The notes under the pieces: model-generated
What the model was told of the DNA's origin: nothing
Databases searched by the model: none
What the model saw: the letters and a program-made list of their open reading frames with translations, nothing else
Part shown: piece after piece, positions 1-12,440 of the stretch
How the letters are laid out: each line of letters opens with the position of its first letter
Numbering within the stretch: the first letter of the stretch is position 1
DNA from: Calliopum simillimum
Taxonomy: Eukaryota > Arthropoda > Insecta > Diptera > Lauxaniidae
Reading direction: 5' to 3'
DNA length: 64,000 nucleotides
Assembly (NCBI GenBank): GCA_951812925.1
Contig: OX638372.1
Span: forward strand, 41,724,245-41,788,244
Program-made: the position numbers and the translations under genes

Positions 1-129
1 TTGTCCGAATGTTCCCAGTTTTTTCTCAGAGCTTGCGCTTACAATTTGTAGTATTTATGTGTACTTTGGTTCCATTGTCCTGAAAATACTCCTAAAGTCG
101 CATTTTGAAGATAATTTTTGGAATGGGTG

Positions 130-330
130 GCTGGCATGTCCGTTGACCGATTTTGGTGAATTGTATTTTTACATACAGCCAGCCAGACAGACACGGCTAT
201 ATCGACTCAAGAGGTGACGCTGATCAAGAATATATGCACTTTTCTATATCTACAACGCCTTCTTTTCTGCGTTACAAACGGAAGGACAAAGTGAATATAC
301 CCTGGGTGTAGTGTATAAAAATGGGTGTTA
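130..330 (-). repeat. DINE/mini-me-like dispersed repeat, fragment A
   Basis: Read on the minus strand it starts near 330 with a TATACAC...GGGTATA landmark, followed by CTTTGTCCTTCCGTTTGTAA, then ATATATTCTTGATCAGCGTC, then a GTCTGTCTGGCTGG microsatellite-like tract. The same order of landmarks recurs at 54020-54240, 57775-57870 and 61488-62010, so this is one dispersed family. Assignment to the dipteran DINE-1/Helentron or mini-me group rests on landmark resemblance only. This copy is truncated by or merges into unrecognised DNA near 130. Confidence 0.6.
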
Positions 331-589
331 TGAAAATGTCGACAAAATGATATATCAAATAATTTAAAAAAGAAAAAAGCTGAAAACCAATGAATAATTT
401 TCTGTTGAAAAAATTTACGAATACAAAGAAATAATGATTGTTTAATGCACTTTAGGTTGGCTGATCTAATTGAAGCTAGCTGAACTAAAAACAAAAATTT
501 GTTTGCAGAATTTTTTAATGCAACTAGGTTTCATATTTTAGGAAATGATTAAGAAGAAGAGTTGTAAGCTTATTTGTAGGGGGGCCGAA

Positions 590-870
590 AAAGTCTGCGT
601 TACGTACCCTCTCATGGTGTTCTTTAGAGAATTTTAAGAATTTTTGCCAAAGAAACCATACCCCTAAAATGAGTTTCGAGCCTCCCAATTTTTCAAGGTA
701 GGTTTTTTCCAAAAAGTGACTCATATGTTGCACGAAAAAGCGAAAATATTTTTTTGATGAAAATGCCTTGAAAAATTTGGAGGCTCGAAATTCATTAGAG
801 GTATGGCTTTTTGAGCAAAAATTCTTATACATATTTCTCCAAAGAACATCGTGCATAGGTACGCGTCTTG
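590..870. repeat. Foldback (inverted-repeat) element
   Basis: Imperfect inverted arms are seen, the clearest part being 663-698 against 766-801 (shared core TTTCGAGCCTCC and its complement), extending outward to about 619 and 847. The loop is about 65 bp. Overlapping short ORFs on both strands here simply reflect the palindrome. No target duplication was resolved. It is probably a degraded MITE. Confidence 0.5.
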
Positions 871-2704
871 CCAAAAAAAATTTTACCCGTCCCAATGTAC
901 ATATATCAATTTTTAGTAAGTCGGCTAACCAAAAAACTTCAATGAACGACTTACTCAAAAAATGCAATACAAGAATATGCTGGATATATTAGTTTTTAAA
1001 CATCATTTTGGGTGGTTAAGAAACTAGTTCACAATATACAATAGCTTTTAAAAATATAAATACTTCAAAATACAACTCATCCTTTAAAATGCGACTTCAA
1101 AATGCTGGGAATAAATTATTCCTATCTAGAATGTTTTTACATATAAAAAAAAAATCAAAAATTTATTTGATATTCCCTTAACAGGGATTTGTAAATTTAT
1201 TATAAAGTCAGAAAGGGTCATCATTTTATTGCAAATAAAATAAAATTAAAGTCTCTTGCAAACAAAAAATCTCTTAGGATTCAATTATGTAGATAAATAT
1301 TTTCTTAAGTTGGGTAACATCTTGTGACAAAAAATTTTGTTTAATAATTTGCATTCACATTTGTTTTTATTCTTTAGACAAATAAAAAACAAATTGCAAA
1401 CAAATTGTACAAATTGCTTGAAAATTCATAAGATATGGAAAAGAAGTAAGACGGCCATTGACAAAATCATAAATGTGTATATAGTAAGTAGTATATGGTT
1501 ACAAAATTTAATTTTTAAGCTATCGTTATTTCCTTATACTTAAAGGTTCGATCACAGCTACTTAATTTCACACTATATGAAATGTTTTGAATATTTAATA
1601 CTTAGCCTTCAGCACCTACAAATAACATTAACTCAATTTTACCCAGTAAAATTTTTCTAGCAACTTATTGTAAAATTCATCCTTAACTTTACTTCCTTTG
1701 TATGCATGCAAATGTATACATTTCAAAAATTATTCATATCTGACAATGATAGAAGAAAAAAGAAAATAGAAAAAACAACAACATACATAAATACATAATT
1801 TGAATGTTTTATGTTGCCATCAGGTCGAGTACCATGTAATGTCTTCCATAATATTGGCTATATATCATGTGTCTTTGGTATTGCGTTTATACAGTGCATG
1901 TAATCGAGAGAAAGAAACTCTTTTGTTTGTGTGCTACAATATTTGTTTTCGAAAAAACTGAAGAAAAATTGTCATGTTTTACATGACAAATTACGGTTTT
2001 TATTGTGTCAATATTCACATTAATATAAGCATGTATGTGTATGGAGAAATTTTTTAAATTACATACATGAAAGTATACGATTATCTTCGTTTATTTTCAA
2101 AACGATATTAGCCGTGTTTCTTTTAACGCGTATATATAATTAGCAAAACATTTGTATGAAGCGATAGTTGGAGATAGCAAGCGTCGCTTAGATCATAATT
2201 AAGGATACAAGCCAGTGCTGCCCATCAAAGATGAGTATTTATCGATAAATTCAAACAAAAATACCAAAAAAAAAAAAAAAACAAACGAAACGTCAAAAGA
2301 ATTGATATTAAAAAGGGCAGAACAAGGTAAAAGGTACATTACAATTTTTAATTTATTTAACGAAAATTAAGAATGAAATCCTAGTTTTTATTTGTAGCAA
2401 GTGCAAGAAGTGGAGCAAGGAAGAAACTTTGCTCTTATTATTTTTTGCATTGCTGCCAAATTTTTTTCAGTGCTGCCAAACTTTTATATTTAATTGCAGA
2501 TGCGCGTTTTTTTTGTCACATATATACAATTATATATACGCGTCAAAAGAAACACGCCTATTGTTATAAAATGTTGTCCCAGAACTTTTTATGTGGTTCG
2601 TTTATTGAATTGTAATCTAATCAAATTTAAAAATGTTTTTGATATGCCTTTGTTTTAACCTAATCTATATATAAATACGTGAAAGGTTTCTTTTTTCCCC
2701 CCGT
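871..2704. other. AT-rich DNA, no gene recognised
   Basis: Very AT-rich with A- and T-runs (for example the A-run near 2266-2280) and no ORF above about 75 codons. I see no transposon ends, RNA gene or convincing exon. Confidence 0.4.
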
Positions 2705-3310
2705 TTTTCGATATTTTTGGGCTCTTTTCTATATTTTGAATGTTTCTCGATACTTTTGGTATTTTACCGACATTTTGGATGTTTTTCGATACTTTTGGAG
2801 TTTTACTGATCTTTTGAATGTTTTCGATACTTTTGACTTTTTACCGATATTTTGAATGTTTCTCGATATTTTAGGCCTTTTACCGATATTTTGAATGTTT
2901 CTCGATAGTTTTGGACATTTACCGACACTTTGGATGCTTTTAGATATTTTTGAATTTTACCGATATTTTGGATGTTTCTCGATACTTTAAGACTTTTATC
3001 GATATTTTCGATGTTTGTCGATACTTTTGACCTTTTACCGATACTTTGAATGTTTCTCGATAGTTTTGGACTTTTACCGACATTTTGGATGAATTTCGAT
3101 ACCTTTGGACTTTTATCGATATTTTCGATGTTTCTCGGTACTTTTGGACTTTTACCGATATATTGGATGTTTTTCGATACTTTTGAACTCTTTTCGACAT
3201 TTTGGATGTTTTTCGGTACTTTTGAGCTCTTTTCGATATTTTGGATGTTTTTCGATACTTTTAGACTTTTAGCGACATTTTAGATGTTTTTCTATAGTTT
3301 TCGACTCTTA
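2705..3310. repeat. 39-bp degenerate minisatellite, about 15 units
   Basis: Successive units read roughly TCGATACTTTTGGACTTTTA followed by CCGATATTTTGGATGTTTC. The period is 39 bp. Because 39 is divisible by 3, the array stays open in one frame on each strand and yields 13-residue peptide repeats (minus strand 2940-3200, plus strand 3050-3283). I read these as by-products of the array and not as a gene. A short, more degraded stretch of the same unit lies at about 14585-14720; both loci carry a GATATAATGAACC-type sequence beside the array, which suggests a shared mobile carrier. Confidence 0.85.
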
Positions 3311-3418
3311 CCAATTTTTATGTTATTCGCTTTGGAGATATAATGAACCTGTTGCATCCAAAAAATGTTACGATTAATGAATACTCAATGTTCTGGCTTT
3401 TTTTTTCCCAACCGTTAC

Positions 3419-3714
3419 TGCCATACCTAAATTGGAGCGTCAGCGTTATTTTATTGTCAAAAATTTCTCATGCACATACAATTTGTATGGCGCATACCGA
3501 AATTGCCAACGCTCAACGCTGAGCTATTCGAATTTCCAATTTTGACAAAGCGTTACGGAGTGAAATTAGCTGCAGAAAAGTAAAAAAAGAAACAACAATA
3601 TGATTTTGACAAACAAATGACTTCAACGCAAAGCTCTTTACTTCGGTATGGCGCTTGACGCTTTTGTGTAACGTTAAATAACGCAACGCCTGACGCTCCA
3701 ATTTAGGTATGGCA
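3419..3714. mobile_element. 296-bp MITE with ~30-bp TIRs and 5-bp TSD
   Basis: The ends are inverted repeats beginning TGCCATACCTAAATTGGAGC (left) and the matching complement on the right, extending through GTCAG(G)CGTT. The element is flanked by GTTAC at 3414-3418 and 3715-3719. A second inner pair of imperfect inverted repeats (GCGCATACCGAA against TTCGGTATGGCGC) makes it strongly self-complementary. No coding capacity. A 5-bp duplication does not settle the superfamily. Confidence 0.8.
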
Positions 3715-3719
3715 GTTAC

Positions 3720-6640
3720 TCGGAAAAAGTGTATCTATCTTTAAGTAACAGGCCAAAATTTGGCCACTAATATTAATAAGTTGCTATAACTCATGAACTG
3801 TGAGCCACACGATGTGCCAAGATCTCTTATGGGTAGTCATTCTCTACAAATAATTTTTTTTTTGGAATTATTTCATAAAAACCGATTTTTTTACGTCTAT
3901 CGCCTTAAGTGGTTTTTAATGAATAACAAATAACGTATTTTTGGTGGAATTTTTTTGCGAGTCTGCTAATCTTTGCAACAGTTTCATTCGATGAAGATGC
4001 TCTTGAATTTGAGACATTCTCACTGAGATGATGGTAAATCTTGTACTCTTTAAACGGCGTTTTTTGTCGAAGATCTCAATATCTCACTTTTCTTCTCACT
4101 GCATGAATGTTGTAGTAGATCATGCAGTTGTTTTATTACGGTTAACATTGCACACGCATTATTTGTCAGGCAGAAATTTCTCGTTGTTTCTCATAGTTGT
4201 CTTGTTTACATAAAACTGAGACTTTATATGGTGCTGATGAAATTAGTTTTTTGGTTTGGATAAATGTTTGTTATGAAACTGATATTTTAAAAAAATTGTA
4301 AATTTTGAAAGTTGTGTTAGTCCTTTTTAGAAAACACATAAATTTAGTGTGCAAAGTAAATGGTGCGAACTTTTTTTTTTAAATAGAGATGTTTTTCACA
4401 ATATGCGGTTCATATTCTACACTCACATTTCTGAATTGTGAATATCAATGCAGAAATTAAAAAAATAACAACATGTTTCATTCAATTTTATTCCTCGCAA
4501 TCCAATCCTTTTAAGTTGGTTTCATGGACATCACAATTCAATTGGAGCTGTTGCTGAACGATTCGCTACACTGCTTCTGTTGGAATTGTACTTGCAGCTG
4601 TATCCGATCGGGAGAATCACTCAACAATCAATTTCATTTCCTGCGTAGGATATCAATGCGTAAAGGATACTACGCGTACAACCAATCACTGAAGCGGTTT
4701 TCATTTTTCCGCATATTTTGCGGTTTTGTAAAATAAGTTGTTATTAAAAGAAAAACAAAAAAAATAAATTATAAAAAATTTAAAATAATATGAAAATCCA
4801 TTAAATGAAATCCTTTTCTCCATGTGTTTTATTGTAATGTTGTTGTAATAATTATACAAGAAATACTGAAATGTAGAACAAAAACAATGAAAGACTAAAA
4901 CTGCTCAAAAGTCCTGCCAGTATATAAGTATTCATCAGATCTATATTTATTAAATTTACACAAAAGCAGTTTATCTTTTCTCAAAGCATAATAGTAAATT
5001 ATATTTGTTTATCAATACATTATCTATATTATGTAGAATTTTGTCTTCTAATAATGTCAACATTTCTTATTTGCGTCACGAAATTTACTTAAATTCGCAA
5101 AACTGCCTAAAGTGCCTTCATCAATATTCATGAACCATCCGCAAAAGACGAGTAGCCTTATGAGAATCACGTAAATCGTTACACTGTTGGTTACTTTACG
5201 AAATTAAGTTTTCTCAACTTAAGCAAATCAACACTCGTTAGATTGACATTTTACTGATTGATTAATGACAGCCGCGGGATGAATTGAGACCTTATCGCTT
5301 AATAAAGGAAGGATGCAGTCAGTGGCAGTAGGTACTGACTACATAATAAGAATGAATCACTGTTTCCTGATAAGTAAACAAACTTTGATCGAAGCCAAGA
5401 ATGAATGAAGATTTATTAAGTTAATGTCATTGTTCTTTTCTTGGCTCATTAATATTTTGGAGGACAAAAATGAAAAGATTTTTATATTAAAATTTCTTGG
5501 AAAAGAATTCAAATCAATTCATTTAAAGTTCATTTAATGCTTCTTAAATAAAAATTTTGTCATTAATTGATTTCTTTGTAAATTACATTATGTGACCGCC
5601 AACTCAAAAGAAGTGATAAAACAGCAATATAAGAAATGGATTCCTTTACGCTTGAACTGAGTTTTAAAATACTTCAAACTTCTTTTCAAAGTAGATGCTG
5701 AGTTTCCAAAGCAGTTTGTCTTCTGATAGAAAATTTCAATTGAAGAAACGTACGCAATTTTTAGAAGAAAGTTTAGGGGGTGTAATTTCAAGGCCGCAAC
5801 ACAATTTGAAACGTTTTTTATCGACACTGTTACATCCCATTATAGCTCGAAAACTATAGAAGTTTGGTGAAAAAGGTACCGAACGTGAATACCATATACT
5901 GGTTGAAAAATATTTGTGCCACACCGATTTTACAAATACAAGTTTCATTTCCTTCTAGTGTACTGAGTTGCATGCCATATCATAGTTTTGAAAATATGTG
6001 TGTATAATAAATACTGTATGACAACCCTTTGTTTTGTGAGGATTGACCAAATGATGATGTCAAGAAATAAGGTGGATTGATTCACGAAAATATGAGGATG
6101 ATTGAAAAATAGTTCCATTGCTGCCACGGTGTTATCCTTAGGCGAATAAAATATTAGACCAGCATCCATTATTTGTTCCACATAATATTTTTCCTGAATA
6201 TATCTTCCTTCTACTTAGACTCCAGAAAAAATAATATTTTTATGAAATTTTTTTTCCACTTACAGGCCTTCCTGAGTGCCTTTGGTGAGGTTGAATGTAA
6301 GACAAACTTGCATTATTTTTTCCTTTCATGTTGCCTCAACCATTGCCTCCTAAACATTTTCCCCGAACATACTTATCTTCTATCTTCTCTACTTTAGAGG
6401 ATCTCCGATAAAAAGTACGCTTTAATGAACTGACTTCCCCATTTTCCGGGTGCCCCTGGTGGGTGAAATTTTTGTTGGCAATTATTTTTCCCCCACAAGG
6501 CTCCTCTGGAAGTCGACGGAGTCAGTTTCATAATAAAAACGTAATTTTTGCAGTGGTGCGCTTCTATAAGTTGGATACGGAATTAAGTGTATTCAAAGGA
6601 AATGTTGAGGAAAAAAAGGAATGAAGGTTGATCTTACGCC
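3720..6640. other. Intergenic or intronic DNA, no gene recognised
   Basis: AT-rich. The segment 4524-4736 is less AT-rich and holds a 70-codon plus-strand ORF with several cysteines, but there is no recognisable domain, and neither convincing splice sites nor a start context are visible. The other small ORFs look random. Confidence 0.35.
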
Positions 6641-6649
6641 TTAGGTGCC

Positions 6650-7225
6650 GTCCATTAATTACGTGAGACGATTTTAATATATATTTGACTTCTCACTACC
6701 CCCTCCCCCCTATCTTACGTAAGAATTCTATGTTTGGGAGAAAATGTTTTTTTATCAAAAATCGCATTTCGGAACAAAAGGTCTTATTTCCACATCATTT
6801 CATAGAAATTTTAGAGTTTGATACAAAAAGGCGTATTTCGTATAGTCGACGAAGGAATTTTAAATATTTTTGAAAATTTTATTATATAGGTGCTTACAGG
6901 TGCTTACATATCATGCCTATAGACAGCTGTTTAAATTTACAAATGGTGAAATAAGAGTGATTTATAAAAAGTTCAAAACAAAAGGGCTTATTTCCAAAAG
7001 TTTTTTCCTTTTTCCATTAAAATGTAAGAATAAAAGTTTTAAGGAGGATAGAATCTTTGGTCAACTCACTTTAACACTGGAGACATAAAAAAAAAATTAT
7101 TGTAAACAGCTCCTTAGTTTTTTTCTCATTTGATGATGATAATATTGTGAATCTTACGCAGAATTCTGGATAACTTCGCCCTCCCCACGTAAGATAATGT
7201 AAGATTTTTCACTACCCCCTCCCAC
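6650..7225. repeat. Dispersed repeat with GTCCATTAATTACGTGA end and C-rich direct repeats
   Basis: The left part begins near GCCGTCCATTAATTACGTGA. CACTACCCCCTCCC occurs near 6694 and again near 7208, each next to CTTACGTAAG-like palindromic sequence. This arrangement resembles a degraded dispersed insect repeat. Boundaries and class are uncertain, and the internal ORFs (6685-6873, 6870-7088) have no recognisable domain. Confidence 0.4.
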
Positions 7226-8587
7226 CTAAACTAAATAAAATATATTAAATCTAAAAATTGCGTAGTGTTCATAAGTTCTGCTAGATGAATCTAATTGTGG
7301 AAATTAAAATTAATTTTTGAATTTTCGACACGAACATTTGTAGAGTTTTAAGCTTGAGTTTTTTATTTAAAGCAAAATGTAGTTATCTGTGTGTAAGATT
7401 TAGTGATTTTGACTTTCATCAGCTCTATCAGGTTTTATTTTGTTTGGATTTTGCATTTTCAATTGCAACATTTGTAGAGTTTCAAATTTGTATTTTTTTT
7501 ACTTGGAGCAAGGCAATGTTACTATTATGTAGAATTTATTGAAATTGGCAGATAAATAGTTTTAAGATGTTTTTTTTTTTTTTTCAGTGTTTTATTTAAG
7601 CATTCCATTTTGACAATTGTAGTGTTTCAATTACTAATTGGCGTAAGTATTAAGGCAAGCCCGATTTAAAGTAACTAAACCTACTTATCGCTGACACATG
7701 AGGTATGGTGTCATAATGTGGGCGTGACATGTGTTAGTGAGCGTTATTTCTTGCTATTGACATGGGGGTTTCATGATCTAAAGTGTAGTCGGAGTGGCTT
7801 ACATAAATAAGCCTGTTTTGCAGTAAATATTTCTGGGTGACTCACGCATATGAAAAATTAAGAGCAAAGTAGAAAATTACTCACAGCTGAATCGTGTGAA
7901 CAAAGCTAAAAAAAACTTCCAAATCTACATAATAAAAATATTGTATTCAAACAGCTGAAAACACATGCAGTGACATTCGAGTACAACATGTATCTATGTA
8001 TTACATTATACATAATGAACTTGGTTAAAATTGTCAAAAGCAAATATTTTGTTGCACGAGTTAAAAACACAGCAAAAAAAAAAATAAAACAAATGGAAGA
8101 AACAACAACAATAAGCAGCTGAATATGTTTGGTATACATTGCTGTCATATCCTGCTGGGTGACATTTTATGCAAAAAATTAAACATGGAATAATTTATGA
8201 GGTTTTATCTGCATATGAGTATGTTGATGTTGTTGTTATTATTGTCATTGTTTCATACAAGAAAAACAGTGTTCACTTTTTGTCCCATAAACTACATATA
8301 CCAAAAATATAATTCTAAAATACATGCTGCTTCAGTTTAATTTATTTAAAATTTATATTTTGCTAAAATAAAATGCGTTAAAAACTTTCCGCTCTCATAA
8401 ACTTATTTCAAAATATTCTCTAGACTGTTTCAAATAAAAGAAGACTATTTGTTTTATCATTCATGAAAGTGAGTGAAGATTTTGAGATCTTTATTTTTTC
8501 TTTGCTAGTGTTAATCAAGATGAAAAAACCTTAAAAAATTCTGAAAAAATCATTCTTCCTAGTTACCAATTTTCAGATTTTCACAAG
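7226..8587. other. AT-rich DNA, no gene recognised
   Basis: Contains a T-run near 7570-7584 and an 80-codon minus-strand ORF (7906-8148) that looks hydrophobic because of its AT-rich composition. I see no family resemblance. Confidence 0.35.
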
Positions 8588-9415
8588 AAATGACGTCAAC
8601 TCCTGGGTCGATATAGCCATGTTCATTTACCTGTCTACCTACCCGAAAGGCTAGCTGTGTGTGGAAATCATTTTAGTATTTTTGAGAAGCAAGATAACTC
8701 GATGAAGTTTTGTACATTGTTTTCGCCGTAAGAGAAAGCTCGTGGGATTGAAAATTGGGGAAAATGGTCAAAAGACACGCCTACCGCCAATACAAAAAAT
8801 CACATGAAACCCTACATCTTGAGCAGTTTATAAGGGAATGCAACCAAAATACATACTTATACTAGAAACATTAAGGGGAAGTTCTGAACAAATACTCAGA
8901 CAAAAAGGCTTTGCATACAAGCAAAGTTTTCAAAATGCCGTAGTTCATGCGTTATTTGAAAAAATGAAACCGAATCTCGTACAGGAACCAGAAATGGTTT
9001 CAGCAAGCTCAGAGGAAAAATTAAGTGGATTAGGAAAAAGTACGTGGCACCTCGTATAAAATCAAATCTTTCACAACGTCGTTGTACTTGCGTTATTTTA
9101 GATAATGGACAAATATGTCGCACAGGAACCCAAAATAGTCGCAACAAGTTCAGAGCAAAAACTTGGTTGATTCGAACAAAGGGACCTGGAACCTCCCAAA
9201 CAAGCAAATTTTTCAAAATGCCGTAGTTTATGCGTTATTTGAGACTTCGTGCAGACACTTCAAATAGTCGAATCAAGCTCAGAGTGTAAACAAGATGAAC
9301 TGGGGCTAGTAGAGGGCATGGCACATCCCTAACATGCAAAGTGCTTAAAATGTTACGGTGCAAGGTATTTCATTTTTGGCCACGCCAAATAAAGCACTCT
9401 TGCTAGTTTTTTCTT
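8588..9415 (+). repeat. DINE-like element with ~141-bp tandem subunits
   Basis: Begins with a GTCGATATAGCCATGTTCAT landmark shared with the 54020 copy. It then carries about four degenerate tandem subunits: CAAAATGCCGTAGTT at 8931, its counterpart at about 9072, and again at 9214, which gives a period of 141-142 bp. It ends in TTTGGCCACGCCAAAT and TTGCTAGTT, like the copy at 61488-62010. A central tandem block of roughly 140-150 bp is typical of DINE/Helentron elements. The overlapping ORFs of 73 and 106 codons are antisense shadows of the subunits. Confidence 0.6.
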
Positions 9416-12345
9416 CTAACATGTACTGTCATAGTTAAATGTTTTGATACCAAAATTCATTTAAAATGTTTTACAATAAAATCAACTTCATTTGGAATTA
9501 TGGCTTTGTGGAAAGTTGTAAAAAGTATGAAAACCACTGTTTCGAATTTGAAATATAGCGATGATTTCCTTTTAAACGTCTAAGGGTGATCAAATTATTT
9601 ATATACAGTTGGTCTGAAAATAAAATTTTAAGTTAAGGAAAATTTTATATTTTTATTATATACTTGAGAAGCAGTAATAACTCCTTTTTTAAGGTAATAA
9701 AACGAAATGTTGTAGAAAACTCGAAAGACGAAGTTGTATTTAAGTTCTTAAATAAAGTAGGTATATTTTTCAACGAAAGAAAATGAAACTATCCATATTT
9801 TATTGAATGAAAAAAAAATATTTCATCAGGAAGAAGATGAGAACTGTAGGTCTAGCAGCTCCGGATCTAACAGTTAGTTAGGTATTAATTTTTCTCAATA
9901 TTTTACTGTTTTTTGTTTGAATTGTAAGTTTTAACCTCCGTAAGGAGTTTTGAATTTATTTTACTTCTGTTTCGACTCGCATTTGCATATATTTTTTTTT
10001 TTGGGCACAAAAAATTCATTACAATTTTATAAGGGAAAAAACAACAACAATTTGTTTATCGTTGTTGACAATGGCGCCATAAAGAACTTCAAAGCAAGGA
10101 TGTTGCAGATAAAAAAATAAATCGCTGATATTTCCAGAACAGCAAAATGCAAGTAGCAGTGATAAATAAAATGCAGTTACAAAACGTTTCGCTTCGTTTT
10201 GTCCTAGTGGCTGCAACAATGTGGGCTATTTAGCCTGGAAATAAACTCTTTATACATTTTTTAAAGGTGAACGAATATGAAACCAATTTTTGTGTTTTTT
10301 ATTAAAAAAATGATTTTTCTTTTTCATTTATTAAAGCATTGTCTCAAATATCTAAAAAAATTGACTTACTGGTGATGAATAATAATGAAATCAGCAATAA
10401 CTACAAACACCCCATATTCAAAAGATCTCTAACAAAAAAGCCGAAAAGTTTTGACAAAGTATTTTTGTGTTCAGATACAAAAAAGCCATAAAATTTATTG
10501 TTTAAAGACTTGACATCAAATGTCAGCCACTCCACTTACCAGAGCGTTTATTTTGTATGATGCGTGTAAGCGTATTTTTGCTTTTCATTAAATCTCCTTA
10601 AAAGCTTTAAGCACGCTTGTGACAGCTACTAAATACCATCACTTCCTGTCCCAAATAAAAGGAAGTAAAAAACAAGAAAACATTCTTTGAAATTCTCATA
10701 AAATATGATTACAATAACGAAGAATAAGGGGGCACCACGCACATTGGGCGGAATTTTCGTGTGAGTAAGCAACAGCAAATCCTGTTATCCTGAAAAGCAG
10801 TCCAATTCAAAAATGTGTGCAAACTGAAAAATATGAGAGTCTTAAGATTTCTGTGTAAGATAAATGAAAACACAGGTCAAACTGTTTTTTCTGTTATGAA
10901 TGTGTTTATACCCTACTTACTAATGGGACATATAAAATTTGTTATGTTGGAAAGGGCGGATTGCTTTAAGAATACTTGGGATATTCCACGAAATATTTGC
11001 TTTTAAAATATAGATTTTAATTTTACAATTTTGTATGCGTTCTTAGTTTTAATTTTTCGTTTCAGGCGAAATAAAAAAGGCTTGAGATTTGTTTACTTCC
11101 TTTGATCTAAATTTTCTGTATAAATATTTTTAAATAGTAGTTGAGATCAGAGTGGAACTTTCCTCAGTTCTTAAGACTTTTTAAAGAAACCTCACATTTT
11201 GCATTTCGTTTGGTAACATTTTTCAATATAACCTCATTTACTTGCATTTTTCAAAGCTTTTCAGTTTTTCCGATAATTAAAAGATTTTAAAATTTTTTAT
11301 GAACCCCTCTAGCTTTGCCAATATTTTCCTTAATTTGTATTGTGTACTTTCACGTCATAAGGATGGGTGTAGGTCTGAGGAGAAATTAGGTCGGTGCGGG
11401 ACCCGTCTAAGCCGCTAGCTGACAGTGTGGGGAGGTTCGTGACCGAATCCCACCAGAACCCATACACAATATCTTTATTAAAGAGTCCCTTAAATGAATT
11501 TAACTTTCGCCACAAAAATATTATTCTTACGAAAAAGGCCGATTATGCCTGTACCATGAAAACTACCAAATTCGTTTACTAAATGGTTACACACACCAAC
11601 AATTGAGCCACTAGGTTTTATATGGACTCTCGCATTATACCCACCCCACCATGATCTTGTGTCCGCGTGAAATTTACTCCAAGATCAGAAACGAAATTAC
11701 CCTAACACCATTACTTTAAGGAAAACATCAGAAAATTTAAGTATTCATGTTTTAACAAAAACTTGCTTTATATTGAAAATTCATATTAACTTATTCAAGT
11801 ATCTTACAATGAATTCAAAATATTTTACATTATGAATATGAATAGAAAAATCACAAAATTCAAAACAGTATCTTAACAAAAATATTATTAGCAAAAATCT
11901 TAACATAAGTCATAAAGTTAATTGGGGAGGTAAAAAATTCTAATTTTTACTTAACATATTTTACGGAAAATTCTTAAATGATTTAATTGCAAAAAGAAAA
12001 GTATTTTAACATTTTAATCCCAACAAAAATAAATTTGCAAAAGTTGCAGTTTCAAATATGTCTTTGCCAATCACTTAGAATTTACGTAAAAGACAGACAT
12101 TCAAAGCTCTAAAGAAATTCACCATAGCAAAGTATGGACAATGAGAGAGAAAAACGGTTGCATAAAAAAAAGTTCCAAGATCGCGCAATAACAAATATTT
12201 ATGTACGATCTGTAAGAATTCGTTTAACATACATAATGTTAAAATCACAAAGGTGAATTTCGTTCGTAAATTTGAGCAAGTATCAATGTATATGTGTTAA
12301 ATAAAAGATTACCGAATAAAAAAGAGAGAAAGTACAAGAACTTAC
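9416..12345. other. Mostly unrecognised AT-rich DNA
   Basis: No gene recognised. A less AT-rich patch at about 11385-11465 contains GAGGTTCGTGACCGAATCCC, which resembles a Pol III B box, but no convincing A box or cloverleaf was found. It may be a decayed tRNA-derived repeat. Confidence 0.35.
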
Positions 12346-12440
12346 CACAACAACCACTGGTAGCTTAGATTGAAGGCCTTCGATGTTAGCTGATGTCTGC
12401 TGTGTTGATCGTATGCTGTGAAATAGTTTAAAAGTCTCTC
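12346..12440 (-). other. Possible first exon ending in a GTAAGT splice donor
   Basis: On the minus strand a relatively GC-richer stretch (CAACACAGCAGACATCAGCT and neighbours) ends at 12346 and is followed immediately by GTAAGT, a perfect 5' splice donor. The frame crossing the junction is open for about 35 codons but has no ATG, so if this is an exon it is more likely 5' UTR. The next exon would lie at lower coordinates, possibly outside the window. No acceptor or downstream coding exon was identified. Confidence 0.25.

Noticed and set aside
2940..3283. Two repeat-protein-like ORFs on opposite strands
   Set aside because: They coincide with a 39-bp tandem array whose unit is a multiple of three; both strands are open for that trivial reason.
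11385..11465. tRNA-derived SINE head on the basis of GAGGTTCGTGACCGAATCCC
   Set aside because: Only a B-box-like word is present; no A box at the right distance and no target duplication.
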